Source: JAGOCV01 sp049445855 | GTDB lineage: Bacteria; Pseudomonadota; Gammaproteobacteria; Burkholderiales; Burkholderiaceae_C | Direction of reading: 5' to 3' | Assembly: GCF_049445855.1 (NCBI RefSeq) | Contig: NZ_JBMSDV010000003.1 | Location: 310,001 to 374,000, forward strand | DNA length: 64,000 bases | Shown: positions 34,773-44,911 of the stretch, one piece after another | Numbering within the stretch: the stretch's first letter is position 1 | How the letters are laid out: each line of letters opens with the position of its first letter | Program-made: the position numbers and the translations under genes | The notes under the pieces: generated by a model | Seen by the model: the letters and a program-made list of their open reading frames with translations, nothing else | Databases searched by the model: none | Told to the model about the DNA's origin: nothing

Positions 34773-34808
34773 CCGCCGCGCCCGGGCCCTCCTGAGCGCG
34801 GCGGTTTT
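34773..34808 (+). terminator. Internal terminator/attenuating hairpin after the binding-protein gene
   Basis: CCGCCGCGC (34773-34781) pairs exactly with GCGCGGCGG (34796-34804) and is followed by TTTTCTTC. It lies between the binding-protein stop (34760) and the permease start (34832). Being inside the operon, it likely gives partial termination and also protects the upstream message from decay. Confidence 0.75.
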
Positions 34809-34831
34809 CTTCATCGCCCACGGATGCCCGC

Positions 34832-36733
34832 ATGAGTTTTTCCGGTTTCGTCGTCCAGCTGCTCAACGGCCTGGCCAGCGCGTCGTCGCTGTTCCTGGTC
34901 GCGGCAGGGCTCTCGCTGATCTTCGGCGTCACGCGCATCGTCAATTTTGCGCATGGCTCCTTTTTCATGGTGGGCATCTACGTCGCCTACTCGCTGGTGG
35001 ACAAGTTCGCCGGCAGCCTGGGCTTCTGGCCTTCGCTGGTGGTGGCGGCACTGGTGGTGGGTGTGCTCGGCGCGCTGATCGAGGTGCTGCTGCTGCGACG
35101 CATCTACAAGGCGCCCGAACTCTTCCAGCTGCTGGCCACCTTCGCCATGGTGCTGGTCATCAAGGATGCGGTGCTCTGGTTCTGGGGGCCTGAAGAACTG
35201 CTCGGTCCGCGCGCGCCGGGTCTTCGCGGTTCGGTGGCGATCCTCGGCCGGCAGTTCCCTTCTTACGATCTCTTCCTCATCGTCGTCGGTCCGGTGGTGC
35301 TCGGCCTCGTGTGGCTGCTGCTCACACGCACGCGCTTCGGCACGCTGGTGCGCGCTGCCACGCAGGACCGCGAGATGGTCAGCGCACTCGGCGTGAACCA
35401 GGCGTGGCTGTTCACGGCGGTGTTCGCGCTCGGTGCGTTCCTCGCAGGTCTCGGCGGTGCGCTGCAGTTGCCGCGCGAGCCGGCCACGCTCGAGATGGAC
35501 CTGCACACCATCGGCGCGGCCTTCGTGGTGGTGGTGGTGGGCGGCATGGGCTCGCTGCCCGGCGCATATGTGGCCGCGCTGCTCATTGCCGAAATCAAGG
35601 CGCTGTGCATCTGGCTCGGCGTCGTGAACCTGTTCGGCCTCGAAATCTCCTTCTCCAAGCTCACGCTGGTGGTGGACTTCCTGGTGATGGCGGTCGTGCT
35701 GGTGTGGCGTCCGTGGGGTCTGATGGGTCGCCCGCAGGCCGCAAGCCGCTATGTCGGCATGCAGGAAGAGCCGCTGCGCGCGCCGACGAATGCCTACCTC
35801 GTCGCTGCTGCCGTCTTCGCGCTCGTACTGGCGGCGGTGCCGGTGCTCATGCCCGATTCGCCCTACACGCTGGTGTTGCTCATCGACCTGCTGATCGCCG
35901 CGTTGTTCGCAGCCAGCCTGCACTTCATCATGGGACCGGCGGGCATGCACTCGTTCGGCCACGCGGCGTATTTCGGCCTCGGTGCCTACGCCGCTGCGCT
36001 GCTGGTGCGGTCCAGCGGCATGCCGATGGAGCTGGCGCTCGTCGTCGCACCTGTCGCTGCTGCCATCGGCGCGCTCGTCTTCGGCTGGTTCGCAGTACGC
36101 CTGTCGGGCGTGTACCTCGCCATGCTCACGCTGGCGTTCGCGCAGATCACCTGGGGCATCACTTACCAGTGGGACAAGTTCACCGGCGGCAGCAATGGGT
36201 TGACCGGTGTGTGGCCTTCAGAATGGCTCTCCGACAAGCGTGCGTACTACTGGCTCACGCTGGTGCTCGTGGGCCTCGGCGTGTGGCTGCTGCGGCGCAT
36301 CCTTTACTCGCCGTTCGGCTACACGCTGCGTGCGGGGCGCGACTCCGCGCTGCGTGCCGACGCGATCGGCATCGACGTGAAGCGCATGCAGTGGGCAGCG
36401 TTCGTCGTCGCAGGGGCCGTCGCCGGTTTGTCGGGTGCGCTGTATGCGTTCTCCAAAGGCAGCATCTCCCCTGAAAGCCTGTCGGTCAGCAAGTCGGTCG
36501 ACGGCCTGGTGATGGTGCTGCTCGGCGGCATCCAGACACTGGCAGGTCCGGTGGTCGGTGCGTTCACCTTCACCTGGCTGCACGACACCGTCGCCCGCAA
36601 CACGGACTACTGGCGCGCGATGCTCGGTGCGGTCATCCTGATCCTGGTGCTGCTGTTCCCGCAGGGCCTGGCCGGCTTCGCGAAGCAGGCGTTCGACAAG
36701 CTCCGTGGCCGTAGCGCGGAGGTGAAGCAATGA
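34832..36733 (+). CDS. Fused LivH-LivM-type ABC transporter permease
   Basis: A 633-residue inner-membrane protein made of two permease halves. Residues 1 to about 295 are LivH-like (GLSLIFGVTRIVNFAHGSF near 26-44). Residues from about 315 are LivM-like (MGPAGMHSFGHAAYFGLGAY near 368-387), so one chain replaces two separate permeases. The linker contains a Gln/Glu/Arg-rich stretch around 305. The stop overlaps livG by 4 bases. Other transporters in the window keep the two halves separate. Confidence 0.92.
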   Translation: MSFSGFVVQLLNGLASASSLFLVAAGLSLIFGVTRIVNFAHGSFFMVGIYVAYSLVDKFAGSLGFWPSLVVAALVVGVLGALIEVLLLRRIYKAPELFQLLATFAMVLVIKDAVLWFWGPEELLGPRAPGLRGSVAILGRQFPSYDLFLIVVGPVVLGLVWLLLTRTRFGTLVRAATQDREMVSALGVNQAWLFTAVFALGAFLAGLGGALQLPREPATLEMDLHTIGAAFVVVVVGGMGSLPGAYVAALLIAEIKALCIWLGVVNLFGLEISFSKLTLVVDFLVMAVVLVWRPWGLMGRPQAASRYVGMQEEPLRAPTNAYLVAAAVFALVLAAVPVLMPDSPYTLVLLIDLLIAALFAASLHFIMGPAGMHSFGHAAYFGLGAYAAALLVRSSGMPMELALVVAPVAAAIGALVFGWFAVRLSGVYLAMLTLAFAQITWGITYQWDKFTGGSNGLTGVWPSEWLSDKRAYYWLTLVLVGLGVWLLRRILYSPFGYTLRAGRDSALRADAIGIDVKRMQWAAFVVAGAVAGLSGALYAFSKGSISPESLSVSKSVDGLVMVLLGGIQTLAGPVVGAFTFTWLHDTVARNTDYWRAMLGAVILILVLLFPQGLAGFAKQAFDKLRGRSAEVKQ

Positions 36734-37506
36734 GCACCATCACACCCCTGCTGCAGGTCCGCGACCTCGGCAAATCTTTCGGCGGCGTGAAGGCCGTCGA
36801 CGGCATCAACTTCGATCTCGCGCCCGGCGAGCTGCTGGCGCTCATCGGCCCCAACGGCGCCGGCAAGACGACGACGTTCAACATGGTCAATGGCCAGCTT
36901 CCGGCCGATCAGGGCTCCATCCGCCTGGCCGGCGATGAACTCGTGGGCCGCAAGCCGCGCGACATCTGGCGACTCGGCGTGGGCCGCACCTTCCAGATCG
37001 CCGAAACCTTCGCCTCGCTCACCGTGGTGGAGAATGTGCAGATGGCCTTGCTGTCGCACGACAGCAAGCTGTTCTCGATGTGGCGTCGCGCGGCGGACTA
37101 CCGGCGCGACGACGCACTCGAACTGCTCGACCAGGTCGGCATGAAGGCACAGGCCGACCGGCCGTGCAGCGTGCTCGCCTACGGGGACGTGAAGCGCGTG
37201 GAACTTGCCATCGCGATGGCCAATGCGCCCAAGCTGCTGTTGATGGACGAGCCCACGGCCGGCATGGCACCCAAGGAACGCAACGAACTCATGGCGCTGA
37301 CCAAGCAGCTCGTGGTGAGCCGCGGCATGGCAGTGCTCTTCACCGAACACAGCATGGACGTGGTGTTCGCCTACGCCGACCGCATGATCGTTCTGGCGCG
37401 CGGGCGGCTCATCGCCGAAGGCAAGCCGCTCGAGATCCGGGACCATCCGAAGGTGCAGGAGGTCTATTTCGGCACCGGCAAGACATTCGAAAAGGCCACC
37501 GCATGA
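36730..37506 (+). CDS. livG: ABC transporter ATP-binding protein, LivG type
   Basis: A 258-residue ATPase of the nicotinate-island importer. Walker A GPNGAGKT is at 40-47, the degenerate signature reads LAYGDVKRVELA, and Walker B is LLLMDEP followed by TAGMAPKE. It overlaps the fused permease gene by 4 bases and the next ATPase gene by 4 bases, so the set is translationally coupled. Confidence 0.93.
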   Translation: MSTITPLLQVRDLGKSFGGVKAVDGINFDLAPGELLALIGPNGAGKTTTFNMVNGQLPADQGSIRLAGDELVGRKPRDIWRLGVGRTFQIAETFASLTVVENVQMALLSHDSKLFSMWRRAADYRRDDALELLDQVGMKAQADRPCSVLAYGDVKRVELAIAMANAPKLLLMDEPTAGMAPKERNELMALTKQLVVSRGMAVLFTEHSMDVVFAYADRMIVLARGRLIAEGKPLEIRDHPKVQEVYFGTGKTFEKATA

Positions 37507-38231
37507 GCGACGTGCTGCTGAAAGCAAAGAGCCTGGCGGCCTGGTACGGCGCCGCGCAGATCCTGTTCGACGTCGACCTCGAAGTGCGGCGCGGTGAAGT
37601 CGTGGCCCTCATGGGCCGCAACGGCGCGGGCAAGTCCACGACGCTCAAGGCCATCATCGGCATGCTGGCGCGCCGGCGGGGCGCCATCGAATTCATGGGC
37701 CACGACATCTCGCGCAGCGAGCCGTACCATGCAGCGCGACTGGGCCTCGGTTTCGTGCCGGAAGACCGCCGCGTGTTCACCGACCTCACGGTGATGGAGA
37801 ACCTCGAGGTCGGCAAGCAGCCCGCGCGCCGCTGGCCCGACGGCACCGAGGCGCCGCTGTGGGCACCCGAGCGCCTGTTCAAGCTCTTCCCGAATCTCGG
37901 CGAGATGCCCAATCGTCCCGGCGGCCGCATGAGCGGCGGCGAGCAGCAGATGCTCACCGTGGCACGCACGCTCATGGGCAACCCGTTCCTCGTGCTGCTC
38001 GACGAGCCATCCGAGGGCGTCGCGCCCGTCATCGTGGAACAGATGGCGCAGATGATCCTCGAGCTCAAGTCGCAGGGCGTGAGCATCCTGCTGTCCGAGC
38101 AGAACATGCATTTCGCGGAACTGGTCTCCGACCGGGCCTACGTGCTCGAGAAAGGCCAGATCCGCTACGAGGCCTCCATGGCCGAGCTGGCTGCCAACGA
38201 CGAGGTGCGCCGCGCTTATCTCAGCGTGTGA
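37503..38231 (+). CDS. livF: ABC transporter ATP-binding protein, LivF type
   Basis: A 242-residue ATPase starting at the ATG overlapping the livG stop. Walker A GRNGAGKS is at 38-45, the signature is MSGGEQQML and Walker B LVLLDEPSEGVAP. This completes the importer: binding protein, fused permease, two ATPases. The nicotinamidase gene follows after 43 bases. Confidence 0.93.
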   Translation: MSDVLLKAKSLAAWYGAAQILFDVDLEVRRGEVVALMGRNGAGKSTTLKAIIGMLARRRGAIEFMGHDISRSEPYHAARLGLGFVPEDRRVFTDLTVMENLEVGKQPARRWPDGTEAPLWAPERLFKLFPNLGEMPNRPGGRMSGGEQQMLTVARTLMGNPFLVLLDEPSEGVAPVIVEQMAQMILELKSQGVSILLSEQNMHFAELVSDRAYVLEKGQIRYEASMAELAANDEVRRAYLSV

Positions 38232-38274
38232 CACCGGCGTCCGGCGATTTTTTCTTCAACCAGGAGCACACACC

Positions 38275-39012
38275 ATGAATACCCTGAACCGGATGAATCG
38301 CAGAAACCTTCTCAAGACGGCCGGCGCACTCGGCGCGGTCGGCGGCCTCGGCGTCGCCGCGCCTTTGCTGGCAGCGGGCAAGATCAAGCCCAAGGGCAAT
38401 TCGGCGCTGATCGTCGTGGACGTTCAGAACTGCTTCGTCGACGGCGGCACGCTGCCGGTGAAGGGTGGCGCGGAAGTCGTGCCTGTCATCAACTCGCTGT
38501 CGGCCGCGTTCGAGAACATCGTCGTCACGCAGGACTGGCACACCGAGGAACATGCGTCCTTCGCCAGTACCTACAACGGCAAGAAGCCCTTCGAGACCAC
38601 CAAGCTGTCGTACGGCAACCAGGTGCTGTGGCCCGACCATTGCGTGCAGGGCACCGAAGACGCCGCGCTGCATGAAGACCTCAAGCTGCCTACTGCGCAG
38701 CTCATCATCCGCAAGGGTTTCCACAAGGGGGTGGACAGCTACTCCGCCTTCGAGGAAGCCGATCGCAAGACGACCACCGGCCTGGCCGGCTACCTCAAGG
38801 CGCGTGGCATCAGGACCGTGTTCGTCACAGGTCTTGCCACCGACTTCTGCGTGGCGTGGACGGCCATGGATGCCCGCAAGCTCGGCTTCGAAACCTATGT
38901 GATCGAGGACGCCACGCGCGCCATCGACCTCAACGGCTCGCTCGCTGCTGCCTGGAAGCAGATGCAGGCCAAGGGTGTGAAGCGCATCCAGTCGTCCGAC
39001 ATCGAAGTCTGA
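38275..39012 (+). CDS. Apparently exported nicotinamidase-like cysteine hydrolase
   Basis: A 245-residue isochorismatase-fold amidase of the PncA type, converting nicotinamide to nicotinate and ammonia. The catalytic triad is Asp49 (VVDVQNCF), Lys147 (RKGFHKGVDSYSAF) and Cys192 (ATDFCV). The metal ligands are Asp87 and His89 in QDWH with His122 in LWPDHCVQGT. Unusually, the N-terminus has Arg-Arg (RRNLLK at 9-14) followed by a hydrophobic stretch to about residue 34, which looks like a twin-arginine signal. It would therefore act in the periplasm, unlike ordinary cytoplasmic PncA, and feed nicotinate to the NicAB hydroxylase encoded just downstream. Confidence 0.85.
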   Translation: MNTLNRMNRRNLLKTAGALGAVGGLGVAAPLLAAGKIKPKGNSALIVVDVQNCFVDGGTLPVKGGAEVVPVINSLSAAFENIVVTQDWHTEEHASFASTYNGKKPFETTKLSYGNQVLWPDHCVQGTEDAALHEDLKLPTAQLIIRKGFHKGVDSYSAFEEADRKTTTGLAGYLKARGIRTVFVTGLATDFCVAWTAMDARKLGFETYVIEDATRAIDLNGSLAAAWKQMQAKGVKRIQSSDIEV

Positions 39013-39043
39013 GACGTCGATCACTGCGAGCCATCGCCAGCGG

Positions 39044-39529
39044 ATGCAAAAAGCCGTCGCGCCGACACTCAGGCTCCGTGTCAATGGAGTCGGGCATGAC
39101 GTGCCGGCGTCGCCCGATGCGTCGCTGCTGGCGGTGCTGCGCAACGACCTTGCGCTCAACGGTCCCAAGTACGGCTGCGGGCTCGGCGAATGCGGGGCCT
39201 GCACCGTGCTGGTCGATGGCGTCGCGGCGCGGGCCTGCGTCATCCCGGCGGGCGGTGTCGTGGGCCGCGAGATCACCACGCTCGAAGGGCTGGGCACCAG
39301 CGACGCGCCGCACCCGGTGCAGCAGGCCTTCATCGAAGTGCAGGCTGCGCAGTGCGGCTATTGCCTCAACGGCATGGTGATGATGACCGCCGCGCTGCTC
39401 GCGCGCGACCCGCAGGCCGGCGAGGCCGAGATCCGCCGCGAACTGTCGTGCAACCTGTGCCGCTGCGGCACGCATGTGGAAATCATGAAGGCCGCGTGCC
39501 TTGCCGCATCGCGGATGAACGCCACATGA
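39044..39529 (+). CDS. nicA: Nicotinate dehydrogenase small subunit NicA-like, 2Fe-2S protein
   Basis: A 161-residue protein with two [2Fe-2S] sites. The plant-type site uses Cys45, Cys50, Cys53 and Cys65; the second uses Cys104 and Cys107 with Cys139 and Cys141 (CNLCRCG). It passes electrons from the molybdenum subunit to the cytochrome domain. The stop overlaps the large-subunit start by 4 bases (ATGA). The match is to the two-subunit nicotinate dehydrogenase of Pseudomonas putida; related isoquinoline oxidoreductases share the fold, so the substrate rests on context. Confidence 0.88.
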   Translation: MQKAVAPTLRLRVNGVGHDVPASPDASLLAVLRNDLALNGPKYGCGLGECGACTVLVDGVAARACVIPAGGVVGREITTLEGLGTSDAPHPVQQAFIEVQAAQCGYCLNGMVMMTAALLARDPQAGEAEIRRELSCNLCRCGTHVEIMKAACLAASRMNAT

Positions 39530-42500
39530 ACCGGCGCGCGGATGCGCCGCTGTCGCGCGCGGACTTCCATGCGGCCAGCGGCGTGGTCGTGGTCGTGCGC
39601 GATCCGCCACCGCCGCCCGCGCCGGTTCCCGGCCAGCCTGCTGCGGTGCCGGCCAATCCGGCCGAAGGTGTCGAAATCCTCGTTGCGGTGTGGAACGACG
39701 GCAGTGTCACCGCGCTGAACGGGCACGTCGATCTCGGCACCGGCATCCGGACGGCGCTTGCGCAGATCGTAGCGGAAGAGCTCGACGTGCCGATGGAGCG
39801 GGTCAACATGGTGCTGGGCGACACCACGCGTGCGCCGAACCAGGGTGCGACCATCGCGAGCGCGTCGATCCAGATCCACTCGGTGCCGCTGCGACTGGCG
39901 GCGGCGCAGGCGCGGCACTGGCTCGTGGCGCGCGCGGCGGACCGGTTCGGTGTCGAGGCGGCGACGCTGATGGTCCGCGAGGGCGCGGTGATCGATGCAG
40001 CGTCTGCACGATCCATCGGCTATGGCGAACTCGTCGGTGACGGGCACACCGAACTCCAGCTCGACCCGAAGACCAACGCAAAGAACCCGGCCGACTACAC
40101 GCTGGTCGGCACCAGCGCGCCGCGCGTGGACCTGTCGGCCAAGGCAACCGGCGAGCTTGTCTTCGTGCATGACATGCGCGTGCCCGGCATGCTGCATGGG
40201 CGGGTGGTGCGGCCGCCGTATGCGGGTGCGGACCATGGTGACTTCATCGGCAACACGCTCGAGTCGGTGGACGAGTCGTCGATCGCGCACATCCCGGGTA
40301 TCCGCGCCGTGGTGGTGATCCGCGATTTCGTCGGCGTCGTCGCGGAGCGCGAAGAACATGCCGAACAGGCGATGCGTGAATTGCGTGTCGCGTGGAAAGC
40401 CTGGCCGGGCCTGCCGCCGCTCGATGACCTCGCGCAGGCCTTGCGAACGAATCCCTCCACATCGCGCAGACTCGTGGACGAAGGTGATGTGGATGCCGGC
40501 GTTGCCGGCGCTGCGCATTCCATGCCGCGCACCTACGTCTGGCCCTACCAGATGCACGCGTCCATCGGACCGTCGTGCGCGGTGGCCGACTGGCGCGCGC
40601 CCCCCGAAGGCGGCGATGCGCGCATGACCGTCTGGGCCGGCACGCAGAACCCGCACGTGCTGCGCGCCGATCTCGCGCGGCTCATGGGCATGCCTGACGT
40701 CTCGGTCGACCTGATCCGCATGGAAGCGGCCGGTTGCTACGGCCGCAACTGCGCCGATGACGTGGCGGCCGATGCCGCACTGCTGTCGCGCGCGGTCGGC
40801 GCGCCGGTGCGCGTGCAGCTCACGCGCGAACAGGAGCACGCGTGGGAGCCCAAGGGCACTGCACAATTGATGCAGGTGCGTGGCGGGCTCAATGCCGACG
40901 GCTCGGTCGCGGCCTATGACTTCGAGACCTCGTATCCGTCGAACGGCTCACCGACACTGGCGCTGCTGCTCACGCGCACCATCGAGCCGCATGCGCAGGC
41001 CTACGAGATGGGCGACCGCACCGCGCGTCCACCGTATGCGGTCGACAACCTGCGCGTCACCGTGAACGACATGGCGCCGATCGTGCGTGCGTCGTGGTTG
41101 CGCGGCGTTTCTGCCTTGCCCAACAGCTTCGCGCACGAGTCGTATTTCGACGAACTCGCCACAGCGGCGGGCGAGGATCCGGTCGCGTTCCGCCTGAAGT
41201 ACCTGCAGGACGAACGTGCCGCCGATCTCGTGCGCGCCACGGCGGACCGCGCGGGCTGGCGCGTGCGCACAGGTCCGAAGCCGGCCGATGGAGAAGAGGG
41301 CGACATCGTCAGCGGCCAGGGCTTCGCCTACGCGCGCTACATCCACAGCAAGTGGCCGGGCTTCGGTGCCGCGTGGGCGGCGTGGGTGGCAGATGTGGAC
41401 GTCAACCGCAGAACGGGTGAGGTGCACGTCCGACGCGTGGTCGTGGGCCACGATGCGGGAATGATGATCAACCCCGCCGGCGTGGAGCATCAGGTGCATG
41501 GCAACGTGCTGCAGACCACGAGCCGCGCGCTCAAGGAGCAGGTGACGTTCAGCAGTGCGCCCGGCGGACCGACCGTCACCGGAAGCACCGCCGTCACGAA
41601 GCCGCCCTCACCGGTGCACAACCTCGAATGGGGCAGCTATCCGATCCTCAGCTTCCGCGAAGTGCCGGTGATCGAGGTGATGCACATGCCGCGCCAGGGC
41701 GAACCTTCGCTCGGCGCGGGCGAGTCGTCGTCGGTGCCGGGCACGGCGGCGATTGCCAACGCCATCTTCGATGCAACCGGTGTGCGCCTGCGCCAGCCGC
41801 CGTTCACGCCGGAAGTGGTGCGGGCAGCGCTCGACCAGCAGGCGCTTCCGGCGCCGGACGCACCGCCGGCAACGCCTCTCCACGCGGTCGATCCCGTGCT
41901 CGACCCCGCCCCCGCGCGTTGGCCCGCCAGTGCCGAGCCGCCGCGCGCACGGCCCTGGTGGTCACGCGGTCTCGCCATCACGGCAGGCGTGTTCGGTCTG
42001 GGCGCCGCGCTGCTCGGCTGGCGCCCTGCCATCGCGCCTGTTGCGCCGACGGCCGTGTCACCGTACAGCACCGCCACGCTGGAGAAGGGTCGCCAGCTCG
42101 CCGCTGCCGGCGACTGCGTGGTCTGCCACACCGCGCCCGGCGGCACGCCCAATGCCGGCGGACGCGCGATGCAAACGCCCTTCGGCTCGATCTACACGAC
42201 CAACCTCACGCCCGATGCGGAAACCGGCATCGGCCGCTGGTCGTTCAGCGCTTTCCAGCGCGCGATGCGCGAAGGCATCTCGCGCGACGGCCATCATCTC
42301 TACCCGGCGTTCCCGTACACCGCGTTCGCAAAGACGAGCGACGAAGACCTCGAGGCGATCTACGCCTACCTGATGTCGCAGCCGGCGGTGCGTGCGCAGA
42401 CACCGCCCAACGAGCTCCGCTTCCCGTTCAACGTGCGGCCGCTGATGGCCGTGTGGAACGGCATGTTCCACGACGCGACGCCTTACCAGCCGGTGACCAC

Positions 42501-43218
42501 GCAGACGGCCGAGTGGAACCGCGGCGCCTACCTCGTCAATGGCCTCGGCCACTGCAGCGCCTGCCATACGCCGCGCAACGCGTTCGGTGCAGAAAAGGGC
42601 GGCGAGCCCGCATGGCTGTCGGGCACGCTGATCGATGGCTGGGAAGCGCCCGCGCTCACATCGCTCTCGAAATCACCGATGCCGTGGACGGCGGACGATC
42701 TCTTCTCGTATTTGCGCAAGGGCTACAGCGCGAACCACGGTGTCGCCTCGGGGCCGATGGCACCCGTGATCCAGGGCCTCGCTGCGCTGCCCGACGCGGA
42801 CATCCGCGCGATGTCCACCTACCTCGCGTCGTTCAATGCGCCTGGCGATGCACCGGCGCACGCCGCCGCACAACGCAGCGCGCCGCCGCCGGGCGCTGCG
42901 CAACGACTCTTTGACGGTGCCTGCGCAGCCTGCCATCACGACGGTGACGGCCCCACGTTGCTGGGCGCGAATGTCCCGCTGGCCCTCAACACCAACCTGC
43001 ACAGCGACCGGCCCGACAACCTTCTGCGTGTGATCCTCGACGGCATCCGTGAACCGGCGACGCGCGACATCGGTTTCATGCCGGGCTTCCGCGACGCCAT
43101 GAGCGATGCGCAGATCGCCGAACTCGCAGGCTACATGCGCGCGCGGTACGCGCCGGGCAAGCCCGCATGGCGCGATCTGCCCGCCGAGGTGGCGCGCGTG
43201 CGACGGTCGCGCCACTGA
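39526..43218 (+). CDS. nicB: Nicotinate dehydrogenase large subunit NicB-like: molybdenum hydroxylase fused to a tri-haem cytochrome c
   Basis: A 1230-residue protein hydroxylating nicotinate at C6. Residues about 1-780 are the molybdopterin domain, with the catalytic Glu733 in LGAGESS. A membrane-spanning segment lies near 810-835. Three haem sites follow: CVVCH at 864-868, CSACH at 1010-1014 and CAACH at 1133-1137. The fused architecture is the NicB type of Pseudomonas putida, sending electrons to a respiratory chain and needing oxygen or another acceptor. It has no separate cytochrome gene. The ATG at 39526 overlaps the small-subunit stop. Confidence 0.9.
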   Translation: MNRRADAPLSRADFHAASGVVVVVRDPPPPPAPVPGQPAAVPANPAEGVEILVAVWNDGSVTALNGHVDLGTGIRTALAQIVAEELDVPMERVNMVLGDTTRAPNQGATIASASIQIHSVPLRLAAAQARHWLVARAADRFGVEAATLMVREGAVIDAASARSIGYGELVGDGHTELQLDPKTNAKNPADYTLVGTSAPRVDLSAKATGELVFVHDMRVPGMLHGRVVRPPYAGADHGDFIGNTLESVDESSIAHIPGIRAVVVIRDFVGVVAEREEHAEQAMRELRVAWKAWPGLPPLDDLAQALRTNPSTSRRLVDEGDVDAGVAGAAHSMPRTYVWPYQMHASIGPSCAVADWRAPPEGGDARMTVWAGTQNPHVLRADLARLMGMPDVSVDLIRMEAAGCYGRNCADDVAADAALLSRAVGAPVRVQLTREQEHAWEPKGTAQLMQVRGGLNADGSVAAYDFETSYPSNGSPTLALLLTRTIEPHAQAYEMGDRTARPPYAVDNLRVTVNDMAPIVRASWLRGVSALPNSFAHESYFDELATAAGEDPVAFRLKYLQDERAADLVRATADRAGWRVRTGPKPADGEEGDIVSGQGFAYARYIHSKWPGFGAAWAAWVADVDVNRRTGEVHVRRVVVGHDAGMMINPAGVEHQVHGNVLQTTSRALKEQVTFSSAPGGPTVTGSTAVTKPPSPVHNLEWGSYPILSFREVPVIEVMHMPRQGEPSLGAGESSSVPGTAAIANAIFDATGVRLRQPPFTPEVVRAALDQQALPAPDAPPATPLHAVDPVLDPAPARWPASAEPPRARPWWSRGLAITAGVFGLGAALLGWRPAIAPVAPTAVSPYSTATLEKGRQLAAAGDCVVCHTAPGGTPNAGGRAMQTPFGSIYTTNLTPDAETGIGRWSFSAFQRAMREGISRDGHHLYPAFPYTAFAKTSDEDLEAIYAYLMSQPAVRAQTPPNELRFPFNVRPLMAVWNGMFHDATPYQPVTTQTAEWNRGAYLVNGLGHCSACHTPRNAFGAEKGGEPAWLSGTLIDGWEAPALTSLSKSPMPWTADDLFSYLRKGYSANHGVASGPMAPVIQGLAALPDADIRAMSTYLASFNAPGDAPAHAAAQRSAPPPGAAQRLFDGACAACHHDGDGPTLLGANVPLALNTNLHSDRPDNLLRVILDGIREPATRDIGFMPGFRDAMSDAQIAELAGYMRARYAPGKPAWRDLPAEVARVRRSRH

Positions 43219-43241
43219 ATGCGGGCCGGCGAGTCCGGCGC

Positions 43242-43247
43242 TACAAT
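43242..43247 (+). promoter_or_regulatory. Candidate -10 box for ahcY transcript
   Basis: TACAAT at 43242-43247 lies 8 bases before the first conserved base of the riboswitch (about 43255), the right spacing for transcription to begin at the aptamer's 5' end. No convincing -35 box was found. Confidence 0.45.
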
Positions 43248-43254
43248 GCCGATC

Positions 43255-43345
43255 TTCCGAGGAGCGCTGCGACCCCTTCCCAACAGGGCCAGGCTCGGAA
43301 CAGTCCCAACTGCGCTCACCCACGGTCCTGTGGCGTGAGCTTGTC
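43255..43345 (+). ncRNA. S-adenosylhomocysteine (SAH) riboswitch
   Basis: The leader before ahcY contains the SAH aptamer core: TTCCGAGGAGCGCTGCGACC from 43255, paired with CAGGCTCGGAA ending at 43300. A following stem, GCTCAC (43314-43319) with GTGAGC (43335-43340), completes the fold. SAH riboswitches turn on expression when SAH accumulates, here raising SAH hydrolase, TlyA and MetF. The location immediately upstream of ahcY and the motif agree with the known family in Burkholderiales. The 3' limit is approximate. Confidence 0.9.
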
Positions 43346-43396
43346 CTTCCAGCATGCAGCCCCGGGCCGTGGTGAACTCTCAATCAGGAGCCAACC

Positions 43397-44842
<1,446 letters not shown>

Positions 44843-44911
44843 TCACCCCCGAAACGCCTGCGGCGCCGGTTCCGTGGCGTCCTGGGCTGCATCGTTGCTG
44901 ACACCATCGCC

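Noticed and set aside
39044..43218. Isoquinoline 1-oxidoreductase as the identity of the 2Fe-2S and molybdenum subunits
   Set aside because: The fold is shared, but the C-terminal fusion to a tri-haem cytochrome c and the nicotinamidase-reductase-enamidase context favour nicotinate dehydrogenase. Certainty would need a phylogeny.
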